Source: Burkholderiales bacterium (GTDB taxonomy: Bacteria; Pseudomonadota; Gammaproteobacteria; Burkholderiales; Burkholderiaceae_D). From it: a stretch of 64,000 nucleotides of DNA. Position 1 is the stretch's first letter. Each line of letters begins with the position of its first letter. Below the pieces are notes generated by a model. The model worked only from the letters and a program-made list of their open reading frames with translations, did not search any database and was not told the DNA's origin. Below, piece by piece: positions 45,648 to 54,275 of the stretch. The stretch lies in the NCBI GenBank assembly GCA_016200895.1, contig JACQDX010000132.1, positions 1 through 64,000 on the forward strand, read 5' to 3'. Made by a program: the position numbers and the translations under genes.

Positions 45648-46838
45648 ATGGATTTGAACTATACGGCAGAAGACCTTGCCTTCCGGGATGAGGTACGCAC
45701 CTATCTGGAAGCCAATCTTCCACAAGACCTGCAGCAAAAAGTATTGAATCATAAACGCCTGTCCAGAGAAGACTTTGTTCGCTGGCACAAGATATTGGCT
45801 AAAAAGGGTTGGGTAGCCACAGGCTGGCCAGCAGAATACGGCGGCACAGGCTGGACAGCGACCCAGCGCCATATCTTTGAAGAAGAATGCGCACGCGCTG
45901 GCACGCCAGCCATCTTGCCCTTTGGCGTGAATATGGTGGCACCTGTCATCATGGCCTTTGGCAACCAGGCACAAAAAGCCTATTACTTGCCGCGCATACT
46001 GAGTTGTGAAGACTGGTGGTGCCAGGGCTACTCAGAACCAGGCTCAGGATCAGACCTTGCATCCCTGAAAACCCGCGCCGAGCGCGAAGGCGACCACTAC
46101 ATCGTCAACGGCCAGAAAACCTGGACTACTCTGGCCCAGCATGCAGACATGATTTTTTGTCTGGTCCGCACCGACACTGGTGTACGCAAGCAGGAAGGCA
46201 TCTCTTTCCTGCTCATCGATATGAAGACGCCGGGCATTACAGTGCGCCCGATTATCATGCTCGACGAAGAACATGAAGTAAATGAAGTCTTCTTCGACAA
46301 TGTCAAAGTTCCTGTAGAGAATCTGATAGGTGAAGAAAACAAGGGCTGGACGTATGCCAAATACCTGCTCGGCCATGAGCGCACGAATATCGCTGCCGTA
46401 GGCCGTGCCAAACGTGAATTGCAATTCCTCAAGCGCATAGCTGCCAAACATCAAAAGAATGGCTTGCCGCTGATTGATGATGCTGTCTACGCGAACAAGG
46501 TCGCCAGCCTGGAAGTGGAGTTGATGGCGCTGGAAATTACTGTGCTGCGCGTCATTTCGCAAGATAGTGGTCGCCCGGGCCCTGAAGCATCACTGCTCAA
46601 GATCAAGGGGACAGAAATCCAGCAAAGGCTGACGGAGTTGATGGTCGAAGCAGTTGGCCCTTACGGACTGCCATTTGACCCAGCCTTCCTCGAAGGTGAG
46701 ACTGAACATAGCATAGTCGGCGACGATGATGCTGCACCTTTGGCACCGTACTACTTCAATTTCCGCAAGACTTCCATCTATGGCGGTTCCAACGAAATTC
46801 AAAAAAATATCATCACCCAGATGATCCTGGGTCTGTGA
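45648..46838 (+). CDS. Acyl-CoA dehydrogenase (first of a tandem pair)
   Basis: The 396-aa flavoenzyme has VATGWPAEYGGTGWTATQ, CQGYSEPGSGSDLASLKTR, IVNGQKTWTTLAQHAD and the C-terminal TSIYGGSNEIQKNIITQMIL. AGGAG precedes the start. The tandem partner begins 10 nt downstream. Such pairs often form alpha2-beta2 enzymes acting on bulky or branched acyl-CoA (steroid side chains, cyclic acids). The substrate is unknown. It is the first gene of a five-gene unit with two MaoC hydratases. Confidence 0.92.
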   Translation: MDLNYTAEDLAFRDEVRTYLEANLPQDLQQKVLNHKRLSREDFVRWHKILAKKGWVATGWPAEYGGTGWTATQRHIFEEECARAGTPAILPFGVNMVAPVIMAFGNQAQKAYYLPRILSCEDWWCQGYSEPGSGSDLASLKTRAEREGDHYIVNGQKTWTTLAQHADMIFCLVRTDTGVRKQEGISFLLIDMKTPGITVRPIIMLDEEHEVNEVFFDNVKVPVENLIGEENKGWTYAKYLLGHERTNIAAVGRAKRELQFLKRIAAKHQKNGLPLIDDAVYANKVASLEVELMALEITVLRVISQDSGRPGPEASLLKIKGTEIQQRLTELMVEAVGPYGLPFDPAFLEGETEHSIVGDDDAAPLAPYYFNFRKTSIYGGSNEIQKNIITQMILGL

Positions 46839-46848
46839 GGAGAGCACA

Positions 46849-47988
46849 ATGGATTTCAACTTAACACAAGAACAAACACAGTTTGCTGATGCCTTGCGTC
46901 GCTGGGTAGAAAAAGACTATGGCTTTGAACAGCGTAAGCAAATCATAGAATCGGCTGAAGGCATATCTGCAAAAGCTTGGGCTGGCCTGGCAGAACTGGG
47001 GGCGCTGGCTTTGCCTGTACCTGAAGAGCAAGGTGGCTTCAATGGCTCAGCCATAGATATGCTGGTCATCATGCAGGAACTGGGGCGCGGCATTGTTATC
47101 GAGCCCTACTTTGCTACTGTCATGGGTGCAGAGTTCTTGAAAAAATCCGGCGAACATGCGGATGTATTGGAGCAAATTGCTACTGGTGAAGTCAAGCTGG
47201 CGAATGCACTGGGCGAAAGACAGTCGCGTCATGACCTGTTTGACATTGCCACCACTGCCAGCAAAACTGCAGACGGTTTTGTCATCAATGGCAGTAAGAC
47301 TGTGGTTCTGCACGGTGCCCAGGCAGACAAACTGATCGTCTCTGCACGCAGCAATGGTACACAGCGCGATACAAATGGCATCAGCCTGTTTATCGTTGAT
47401 GCCAATGCAGAAGGCGTTAGCCGTCGCGATTACCGCACCATCGATGGTTATCGTGCAGCTGATATTACTTTCAGTAATGTGCAGGTCAGCCAAAATGTAC
47501 TGTTAAGCGACGTTGATGGTGGCTGGGAATTGTTGGATGCGGTGGCCGACTACGGTGTTACCCTGCTCTGTGCTGAATCGATAGGCATCATGGAAGCGAT
47601 TACCGCAGCTACCCTGGATTACCTGAAAACTCGCCAGCAATTTGGCGTGCCTATCGGCAAATTCCAGGTATTGCAGCATCGCATGGCTGAAATGTTCATG
47701 GAAATGGAACAAGCCCGTTCCATGGCGACACTGGCTGCAGTCAAGATAGCCTCTGATGATGTGGAAGAACGCCGCCGCACGGTATCCGCCGCCAAGGCTA
47801 GGATAGGCCAGGCCGCCAAGTACATAGGCCAGCAAGCCGTGCAACTGCATGGTGGTATGGGTGTCACAAATGAGCTACCAGTTGCCCACATGTTCAAGCG
47901 CCTGACCACAATAGAATTATCATTGGGTGACACTGATCATCACCTGGCCAGATTCGTGGCACAACCCGGCTTTAAAAACGCAGCCTGA
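46849..47988 (+). CDS. Acyl-CoA dehydrogenase (second of a tandem pair)
   Basis: The 379-aa protein resembles the pimeloyl-CoA dehydrogenase small-subunit type: DFNLTQEQTQFADALRRWV at the N-terminus, ALPVPEEQGGFNGSAIDML, and IGQAAKYIGQQAVQLHGGMG with FKRLTTIELSLGDTDHHLARF at the C-terminus. It diverges from its upstream partner, consistent with a heteromeric enzyme. GGAGAG precedes the ATG. A terminator follows at 48001-48028, yet the MaoC genes continue downstream in the same direction. Confidence 0.92.
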   Translation: MDFNLTQEQTQFADALRRWVEKDYGFEQRKQIIESAEGISAKAWAGLAELGALALPVPEEQGGFNGSAIDMLVIMQELGRGIVIEPYFATVMGAEFLKKSGEHADVLEQIATGEVKLANALGERQSRHDLFDIATTASKTADGFVINGSKTVVLHGAQADKLIVSARSNGTQRDTNGISLFIVDANAEGVSRRDYRTIDGYRAADITFSNVQVSQNVLLSDVDGGWELLDAVADYGVTLLCAESIGIMEAITAATLDYLKTRQQFGVPIGKFQVLQHRMAEMFMEMEQARSMATLAAVKIASDDVEERRRTVSAAKARIGQAAKYIGQQAVQLHGGMGVTNELPVAHMFKRLTTIELSLGDTDHHLARFVAQPGFKNAA

Positions 47989-48000
47989 TTGCTGTAGAAA

Positions 48001-48028
48001 AATCCCGACTGTGTTCGGGATTTTTTTT
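48001..48028 (+). terminator. Terminator after the acyl-CoA dehydrogenase pair
   Basis: AATCCCGA/TCGGGATT stem with a 6-nt loop, followed by eight T. It lies 12 nt past the second ACAD stop and 38 nt before the MaoC gene, so downstream genes depend on readthrough or their own promoter. Confidence 0.9.
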
Positions 48029-48065
48029 GCGCTTTAAAACAATAGGGAAACAACGAGGACACACC

Positions 48066-48527
48066 ATGAGCATCAAAACAGATCGCTGGTATTTTGAAGA
48101 CTTTGTTCCCGGCACAGTCATAGAACTGGGACAGCGTGTAGTAACTGAAGAAGAAATCATCAGCTTTGCAAAGCAATTCGACCCGCAATCTTTCCATGTC
48201 GATAAAGAAGCAGCAAGTCACTCCATCTTTGGCGGTGTCATTGCCAGCGGCTGGCATACCTGCGGCATGATCATGCGTATGGTGGTGGATGGTTTCCTGG
48301 CCAATTCAAGCAGCATGGGCTCACCTGGCGTGGATGAAATACGCTGGATATTACCGGTGCGCCCTGGCGACACCCTGACTGTCACAGCCGAAACTACTGG
48401 CAGCAAACTGTCTACCTCAAAGCCGGACCGTGGTGTCATCAATACCTTGTGGAAAGCCTATAACCAGGAAGGTAAGCTGGTTTGCACGATTACCGGTATG
48501 GGCATGTTTGGTCGCCGTCCAGATTAA
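48066..48527 (+). CDS. MaoC-family hot-dog hydratase (first)
   Basis: The 153-aa protein has the hot-dog hydratase pattern: WYFEDFVPGTVIELGQRVV, ISFAKQFDPQSFHVDKEA with Asp and His at the active site, then FGGVIASGWHTCGMIMRM. It probably hydrates enoyl-CoA. The track start (48027) is replaced by the ATG at 48066 after GAGG. With the second MaoC gene 17 nt downstream it could form a heteromeric hydratase. Confidence 0.88.
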   Translation: MSIKTDRWYFEDFVPGTVIELGQRVVTEEEIISFAKQFDPQSFHVDKEAASHSIFGGVIASGWHTCGMIMRMVVDGFLANSSSMGSPGVDEIRWILPVRPGDTLTVTAETTGSKLSTSKPDRGVINTLWKAYNQEGKLVCTITGMGMFGRRPD

Positions 48528-48544
48528 AAATTCAAGGAGACATG

Positions 48545-48997
48545 ATGAGAGAATTTAATAGCCTTGCTGAATTAAAAGAATTGACAGGTCAGGAAGTCGC
48601 CCAGTCTGAATGGGTAGAGATCAGCCAGGAAAGGGTGAACACTTTTGCTGATGCCACGGGCGATCATCAATGGATACATATCGATGTAGAAAGAGCCAAA
48701 CGTGAATCTCCTTTTGGTGGGCCGATTGCACATGGCTTTTTGACTTTATCCTTGCTGCCAATGCTGGTTGCCAATGCCATCAAGCTCACTTACGTCAAAA
48801 TGGGCGTGAACTATGGGCTTAACAAGGTGCGTTTCCCCTCACCTGTTCCTGTTGGTAGCCGGGTACGCGCTCGTTTGAAATTACTGGAAATTGAAGACAT
48901 CAAGGACGGTGCGCAATTCACCTGGGAAGTTACGATAGAACGTGAAGGTCAGGGTAAACCGGTATGCGTGGCAGAATCAATTTCACGCTGCTATTAG
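48545..48997 (+). CDS. MaoC-family hot-dog hydratase (second)
   Basis: The 150-aa protein has SEWVEISQERVNTFADATGD, HQWIHIDVERAKRESPFGGP and IAHGFLTLSLLPML, the R-specific enoyl-CoA hydratase pattern with Asp and His. AAGGAG lies at proper spacing before the ATG at 48545; the upstream track start has no such site. It is 17 nt after the first MaoC gene. The pair would follow the acyl-CoA dehydrogenases in a beta-oxidation cycle. Confidence 0.9.
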   Translation: MREFNSLAELKELTGQEVAQSEWVEISQERVNTFADATGDHQWIHIDVERAKRESPFGGPIAHGFLTLSLLPMLVANAIKLTYVKMGVNYGLNKVRFPSPVPVGSRVRARLKLLEIEDIKDGAQFTWEVTIEREGQGKPVCVAESISRCY

Positions 48998-49030
48998 GCC
49001 AATAAGCTGTATTTTTCTGAAAATGAACCC

Positions 49031-49426
49031 ATGCCCAATCCAGACACCTTACAACGCTTCATCGCCAAAGTAGAAGAAAACCAGCATGCTGCAGCGTGCG
49101 AAGAATTTTATACCGAAAATTCCAGCATGCAAGAAAACCAGGCAAAACCCCGGATAGGTCGTGCAGCCCACGTAGCCGCTGAACATGCAGTCATGTCGCG
49201 TGCCAGGTCGGTAACATCTACCTGTGTGCATCCGGTATTGGTTAATGGCGACCATGTCGTCATACGCTGGATTTTCAAGTTTGAGTGGTTAGACGGCAGC
49301 GTCACTCAGATGGAAGAACTTGCCTACCAGCGCTGGGAAGGTGAATGCATTGCTGAAGAAACTTTCTTCTATGATCCGGCGCAGCGTATTCCCCAAAAAG
49401 CGAGCGCCCAAACTGATTTGAGGTGA
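49031..49426 (+). CDS. NTF2/SnoaL-like protein
   Basis: The 131-aa protein has the small alpha+beta cone pattern (TLQRFIAKVEENQHAAACEE; VVIRWIFKFEWLDGSVTQME; AYQRWEGECIAEETFFYDP). This resembles SnoaL-like proteins, which include isomerases, hydrolases and cyclases with bulky substrates. It is the last gene of the acyl-CoA operon, 33 nt after the second MaoC gene, and probably acts on the same substrate. Confidence 0.78.
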   Translation: MPNPDTLQRFIAKVEENQHAAACEEFYTENSSMQENQAKPRIGRAAHVAAEHAVMSRARSVTSTCVHPVLVNGDHVVIRWIFKFEWLDGSVTQMEELAYQRWEGECIAEETFFYDPAQRIPQKASAQTDLR

Positions 49427-49465
49427 TGCATGACCTAAAAACCTATTGGGAGAAATATCAATGAC

Positions 49466-50245
49466 TCAATTTGCTCCGCAAACCTGCCTGACGACATCAA
49501 TATAGCGCTGACTGACGTCCACCAACATATCATTTTTTAACTGTAGTTGATAACGACCATCACCGATAATGTGAAGGCCGCTAATTTCTTTGATATTGAC
49601 GATATTTCGCCGGTGGCAACGTAAAAACTTCTCTGGATTGAGGTGGTTTTCTAATTGCTGCATGGTTAATCGCTGCAGCACTGTCTGCGTTGATAAATGG
49701 TATTCGATATAGTTTCCTGCGGAGCTAATCCACAATATCTTATCGAGAGGATAGGTGTCGATTCTTCCTATTGAACGTATGCTGATCTGGTGCCAGTATC
49801 GCGGTGCGTTGCTCGATAGCGTGGCGCTTTCGAGCAGCGCATGCATTGCTTGTTGATAGCTGGCGCGCTTGCGTTGATTCAATAGTAGCTCAGCTCTTTT
49901 TACGGCAACTTGCAACCTGCTTTCATCAATCGGTTTGAGTAAATAATCAAGTGCGTGAACCTCGAATGCATCCAGGGCGAAAGCGTGGTGAGCGCTGACA
50001 AAAATCACTATTGGTGGATCTTTGCGCTGACAAATTGAAGCTGCCAGACTTAAGCCCGTTTCATTGGGCATATGTATATCCAAAAATATGACATCAATCG
50101 TTTTTTCTGCCAACTGTATACGTGCACTCTCAGCATCTGCACATGTACCATTATCCACTAATTGCCAATGTGGATACGCGGACATGGAATAACGCAGATT
50201 GACACGGCCATGCGCTTCATCATCGACGATCAGGTAATTCACCAT
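49466..50245 (-). CDS. LytTR-type response regulator
   Basis: The 259-aa protein has a receiver domain (NYLIVDDEAHGRVNLRYS; phospho-acceptor Asp in DVIFLDIHMPNETG; Lys in LDYLLKPIDES) and a C-terminal LytTR DNA-binding domain (ILWISSAGNYIEYHLSTQTV; FLRCHRRNIVNIKEISGLH). It is transcribed directly after its histidine kinase (50246/50245), giving a LytS/YehU-type two-component system. Targets are unknown; the divergent CcdA-like gene is a candidate. Confidence 0.94.
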   Translation of the reverse strand: MVNYLIVDDEAHGRVNLRYSMSAYPHWQLVDNGTCADAESARIQLAEKTIDVIFLDIHMPNETGLSLAASICQRKDPPIVIFVSAHHAFALDAFEVHALDYLLKPIDESRLQVAVKRAELLLNQRKRASYQQAMHALLESATLSSNAPRYWHQISIRSIGRIDTYPLDKILWISSAGNYIEYHLSTQTVLQRLTMQQLENHLNPEKFLRCHRRNIVNIKEISGLHIIGDGRYQLQLKNDMLVDVSQRYIDVVRQVCGAN

Positions 50246-51388
50246 TCAGGCACCATACATGGGCTGTATAATTTCAACGCTAAAGTGATCTTCATGCATA
50301 GCGCTATGTACGTTCGCTTTACTTCCATAGGCAAGCAGTAAACGTTCCCTGGTATGCGCCAGACCCATACCAAAACCAGGTCTTTTCGTGAAACTATTTT
50401 TGACGGAATTGCAAAGTAGGATACGTATCTGATCTGCCTCCCGTGAAAATTCAAGATGAATACGGCTTATGTCCTGATGACAATCCAGATCATGTCGGAG
50501 CGCATTTTCGATCAATGGTTGCAGTAACAAAGGTATACATTCACACTGCAAAATAGTTGCGTCATTTCCTGTAATTTCAAACACTAAACGCTCGCCATAT
50601 CTCAAACTTTGCAATGCCAAGTAATCTTGAATAAATTGAAGTTCTTCATCGAAATTTACCCAGTCCCGACTAGAAGCGTCCAAAGTATATCGTAATAAAT
50701 TACTAAGGCGATTAATGCCGCCAATTGCAGTCGACGTGTCGCTACTACGCACCAAGGCGCTGATGGCACTTAGTGCATTGAAAACAAAATGCGGTTCCAA
50801 CTGCGCCCTTAGGCTTGCAAGACGTTGCTGCTCCAAAGCCAATTGCAAATTCAAGTTGTCGGTTTGAGATTTCTGCCATGCACGTTCATGGCGGCGATTT
50901 TGCTGCCAGATACTAAACGCGATCGACGCCAAATAAACCATTGAGATCAGCGTTACATCAGTGAACCAGCGAAACTTGTGGATCGATACTATGTATCGTT
51001 GAATGGTTTCAAAATTGACTGGGCTGTGCATAGTCACTATATCTGTCCAAGCGCAATAGATAATTTCAAGAGGAAGAAAGATAGCGGTCAATAACAAAAA
51101 TCCCAGCGCAATGGGTTTAGCTTTCGTTGCGAAATCAGGTTTGTATTGATAAGTCAGTTGTAAAACCGTACTCAAGACAATAAATCCCGGAACGGCCAAC
51201 CACCATTTGATCGCCAGATATGCGAATTCTATCGATTTACCCTGTTGTTGCAGCTCACTGTATTTGGCGAACGCGACCAATTGGCACAACACGCTCCACA
51301 GCAGACCATGAACAAATAGCAGCTTGAAAACCGTTGGTGTTCTTTGCCAAAATGAAGAGAAAAAAATCGATATAGATGAATTTTGCAT
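50246..51388 (-). CDS. LytS/YehU-type sensor histidine kinase
   Basis: The 380-aa protein has four or five N-terminal membrane helices (LLFVHGLLWSVLCQLVAF; WLAVPGFIVLSTVLQLTY; ALGFLLLTAIFLPLEIIY), a coiled linker and the His_kinase domain with the phospho-acceptor in LRAQLEPHFVFNALSAISAL. The HATPase part has NALRHDLDCHQDIS and GFGMGLAHTRERLLLAYG. No ligand-binding domain is evident outside the membrane segments, so the signal may be in the membrane. The response regulator follows directly. Confidence 0.93.
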   Translation of the reverse strand: MQNSSISIFFSSFWQRTPTVFKLLFVHGLLWSVLCQLVAFAKYSELQQQGKSIEFAYLAIKWWLAVPGFIVLSTVLQLTYQYKPDFATKAKPIALGFLLLTAIFLPLEIIYCAWTDIVTMHSPVNFETIQRYIVSIHKFRWFTDVTLISMVYLASIAFSIWQQNRRHERAWQKSQTDNLNLQLALEQQRLASLRAQLEPHFVFNALSAISALVRSSDTSTAIGGINRLSNLLRYTLDASSRDWVNFDEELQFIQDYLALQSLRYGERLVFEITGNDATILQCECIPLLLQPLIENALRHDLDCHQDISRIHLEFSREADQIRILLCNSVKNSFTKRPGFGMGLAHTRERLLLAYGSKANVHSAMHEDHFSVEIIQPMYGA

Positions 51389-51684
51389 TTAAAAAAGTAT
51401 AACGGCGCAATGCTGAGGCGGATGATTTTAACTTCCCATGTTTGCGGGAGTTCATCACAATTCATTCAGCTTTGCAAATGCCTTATTGAATACTACGCAC
51501 AACTTGGAAAATTCACGTTCCTCGTGCACTTTGAACGGTTTTTGATCACCGTTTTTTCTTTATCAATATTTTCCTTTAATTTACAGTTTTTCCATATGCC
51601 AGGTACAACGTTGTGCCGGACTCAAAACAAGTTTGGCACGAACAAGCTGGAGTAAATTTTTATCATTCAAACGTCGGAGTGTCC

Positions 51685-52377
51685 ATGAATGTAGTCGAAT
51701 TAGGCTTTGCCTTTTTAGCAGGTTTGGCAATGATTGCCAGTCCTTGCGTTTTAATGTTGTTACCGATCTTGCTTAGCACCAGCTTAGAGCAGCGCAGCCG
51801 CCCGGTCTTTATCATTCTTGGTTTTGTTACCGCTTTCAGCACCGTTGCATTATTCTTTGCGAAAGGTGTGAGTATCGCTGGAAGTTCCCCAGCAGTCTTG
51901 CGCCAGGTTGCCATTATATTACTGGCGATATTTGCAGTGCTGATGCTATCTCCAAAGTTGTATGCACGCATGAGTACTAGGTTGCAAGGCGTTTCCGATT
52001 TTGGCATAAAACTCAGCCCCAACCCCAGTGCTGGTAAAGTCGGCGGCTTTGTCATTGGCTTAAGTTTGGGCGCAGTTTGGACACCATGTTCGGGGCCAAT
52101 CCTAGCTTCCATTATTACGCTGATTGCTGGTTCCAGCAACATTACATGGGGCCTCAGTTTACTAGTGGCATTTGGACTTGGAACAGGCTTGCCCATGTTA
52201 TTAGTGGCCTATGGCGGTAAAACAATTAGTAACCGCCTGGCTATCATAGCCCGTAATGGCAATGCTGTACGACGTGCACTTGGTGTGGTGATGCTGATTC
52301 TGGTCGCCTATATGCAGTGGCAACAAATTGACGAACTCCCTGGATGGCTCGCGAATCGGTATCAAGGCTGGCTATGA
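51685..52377 (+). CDS. CcdA/DsbD-like membrane thiol transporter
   Basis: The 230-aa protein has six predicted membrane helices and two conserved Cys in IASPCVLMLLPILLS and VWTPCSGPILASIITL, the CcdA/DsbD transmembrane redox pair. CcdA moves reducing equivalents to the periplasm for cytochrome c maturation or other thiol systems; the partner here is unknown. GGAG lies before the ATG at 51685; the track start is 24 residues upstream. It is divergent from the histidine kinase gene; the 296-bp gap between them shows no other gene. Confidence 0.88.
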   Translation: MNVVELGFAFLAGLAMIASPCVLMLLPILLSTSLEQRSRPVFIILGFVTAFSTVALFFAKGVSIAGSSPAVLRQVAIILLAIFAVLMLSPKLYARMSTRLQGVSDFGIKLSPNPSAGKVGGFVIGLSLGAVWTPCSGPILASIITLIAGSSNITWGLSLLVAFGLGTGLPMLLVAYGGKTISNRLAIIARNGNAVRRALGVVMLILVAYMQWQQIDELPGWLANRYQGWL

Positions 52378-52423
52378 AATTTGATGCGAAGCTCAGATCT
52401 TGACCTGTCGCATCAAATCGCGA

Positions 52424-53509
52424 TTACATAAACCTGACAGCGTAGACTGGTGGCAAATTGCCTGATATTTGATACCAGTCATCACCCTCGTTCTCACTCG
52501 CCCATAAATTGCCGGTAGTCGATGCCATCAGCAGATTTTTGCCATTTTCTGAAGCAGCAAGGCCATGGCGATAAACCAGATCATAGCAATCTTGCTGCGG
52601 CAAGCCATTTCGCAATGACTCAAAAGTCTTGCCGCCATCCCTGGTACGCGTAACACTCATGGCACCATGCAAAGGCACCCGTTTTTGATCAGCCACGGCA
52701 GGTACAAACCAAGCGGTATTGGGGTCACGCGGATGTGCAGCCACTGCGAAGCCAAAATCTGGAATACCTTCAGGCAAATGCAACTGCTGCCAGCTCACCG
52801 CATCATCTTCACTGCGCCAGATGCCATTGTGATGCTGGCACCATAAAACATGGCTGGCGAATTTGCTGCGTGCGATCAGGTGAGGGTCCTGGATATTTTG
52901 CTTGTCTGCCAGATCAGGCGGCATATAAGCGGCATGCATACCGGAAGCGGATAATACCCAGTTCTTACCACCATCTTCAGTTTTCCAGGCACCACCACAG
53001 GAGATGCCAAGTAAAATATGCTGAGGATTGCGCGGGTTGACACAGATCGAATGTATGCCAGGCGTATCATAACCACCACCCATCCATTCCTTGCGCTCTT
53101 CCCTGTCCCACAGACTGCGCACCAACTCCCAGCTATTGCCACGATCAGTTGAACGGAACAAGCCACCTGGCAAGGTACCGGCCCATAACACACCTGGCTC
53201 TTCACTGCCACCCGTTTCCAGCGACCAGATTGCCTTCAGCTTCCATTCGACATCGTCGTCTGTCCTGGCATGTTCAGGGTAGGCAGGCACGGCTACCTCC
53301 GTCCAATCATCACGACCTTCATCGCGCCTGTGCAGCTTGACTCCAAAGTGCCCGAGGTTCAATGCCGCATACACAGCGCCATCGCGTTTGTCGTGCAGGC
53401 ACATGCTCAGGGGTTCACCCAGAAAACTGATCTGATCCAGTTTCCAGCCATCAGGCATATGGATCAGTTCAAACAAACCCTTACGGGTCGCTACCATTGC
53501 TTTCATCAT
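52424..53509 (-). CDS. BNR/WD40-type beta-propeller protein
   Basis: The 361-aa protein is built of propeller repeats with Asp-box-like turns (SEEPGVLWAGTLPGGLFRSTDRGNSW-type; GGAWKTEDGGKNWVLSASG; GIWRSEDDAVSWQQL; SVTRTRDGGKTFESL). It lacks a signal peptide and the sialidase catalytic residues, so the enzymatic label glycosyl hydrolase is not justified. It shares one nucleotide with the MoaD/ThiS-like gene. This pairing is seen in many bacteria but its meaning is unknown. Confidence 0.85.
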   Translation of the reverse strand: MMKAMVATRKGLFELIHMPDGWKLDQISFLGEPLSMCLHDKRDGAVYAALNLGHFGVKLHRRDEGRDDWTEVAVPAYPEHARTDDDVEWKLKAIWSLETGGSEEPGVLWAGTLPGGLFRSTDRGNSWELVRSLWDREERKEWMGGGYDTPGIHSICVNPRNPQHILLGISCGGAWKTEDGGKNWVLSASGMHAAYMPPDLADKQNIQDPHLIARSKFASHVLWCQHHNGIWRSEDDAVSWQQLHLPEGIPDFGFAVAAHPRDPNTAWFVPAVADQKRVPLHGAMSVTRTRDGGKTFESLRNGLPQQDCYDLVYRHGLAASENGKNLLMASTTGNLWASENEGDDWYQISGNLPPVYAVRFM

Positions 53510-53778
53510 TAACCTCCTGAAAGAGCCTGCAAGATATAGACCTGACTATTTGAACCTAAAGGGTCGCGCAAGCCACTGCGCTGCATGATACGCTTGCCAT
53601 CGATAAAAACCACTACATGAAAACGCAGGTCACCTTGTTCATCAAGAATATAGCTGCGTAAAGTAGGGTTGGCCTGAAATGCTGCTTCCAATGCATCACG
53701 CAAATTATTGGCCACAGTTTCCACCTCAGGAACTTCAGTAAAGCGACTGAGTTGCTGGGTGAAAATCAGTCTGGCCAT
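53509..53778 (-). CDS. MoaD/ThiS-family ubiquitin-like protein ending in Gly-Gly
   Basis: The 89-aa beta-grasp protein ends in SQVYILQALSGG. The free C-terminal Gly-Gly is the site that E1-like enzymes adenylate in MoaD, ThiS and ubiquitin. The core DEQGDLRFHVVVFIDGKRI is typical. No MoeB/ThiF-type E1 or moa/thi genes are nearby, so a role in molybdopterin or thiamine synthesis is not indicated. It lies between the CYTH and BNR genes, overlapping the latter by 1 nt. Confidence 0.88.
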   Translation of the reverse strand: MARLIFTQQLSRFTEVPEVETVANNLRDALEAAFQANPTLRSYILDEQGDLRFHVVVFIDGKRIMQRSGLRDPLGSNSQVYILQALSGG

Positions 53779-53780
53779 GA

Positions 53781-54248
53781 TTATGCCCAGTCCTTATAAG
53801 GATGTTTAAGCAAATTTGCATTTGCGTAACGCCTGTCGTGACTGACTTCTTCACCCAGCCAGCCCGGACGTTCAAATTGCTGCAACTCGGATTCAAGCTC
53901 GACCTCGGCCACGATAAGGCCAAGATTATCACCGATGAATTCATCCACTTCCCAGATCAAACCAGCAAGAGGAATGCGATAGCGTGTTTTTTCTATGAGA
54001 GGTTGCTGGCAGACTGTGTCCAGCAAGATTTGCGCATCAGCCAGTGGGATAGGATATTCCCATTCTCCACAGCTAATGCCGGTTGACATACCCTTGATGG
54101 TCAGCATCGCACGCTCAGCTTCTATGCGTACCCGCACGATACGACCGGGGTCAGAACAAATATAACCCTGGCGCAGAAATGTGCCCTGCCCTTGCTGCTT
54201 GAAATCCTGATTCATGACAAGGAATTTGCGTTCAATTTCTACGCCCAT
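53781..54248 (-). CDS. CYTH-domain triphosphate-binding protein
   Basis: The 155-aa protein begins MGVEIERKFLV, the CYTH signature ExExK, and continues with RQGYICSDPGRIVRVRIEAERAMLTIKG, giving the basic and acidic tunnel residues. CYTH proteins hydrolyse or bind inorganic polyphosphate, thiamine triphosphate or NTPs. The track TTG start is replaced by the ATG at 54248 with GGAG 5 nt upstream. It sits between the M14 peptidase and the MoaD-like gene. Confidence 0.9.
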   Translation of the reverse strand: MGVEIERKFLVMNQDFKQQGQGTFLRQGYICSDPGRIVRVRIEAERAMLTIKGMSTGISCGEWEYPIPLADAQILLDTVCQQPLIEKTRYRIPLAGLIWEVDEFIGDNLGLIVAEVELESELQQFERPGWLGEEVSHDRRYANANLLKHPYKDWA

Positions 54249-54275
54249 TACTACTCCGATCAATAAATACCGGAA

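Noticed and set aside
52424-53509. Sialidase or glycosyl hydrolase
   Set aside because: Asp-box propeller repeats are present, but there is no signal peptide and no sialidase Arg triad or catalytic Asp/Tyr/Glu set was seen.
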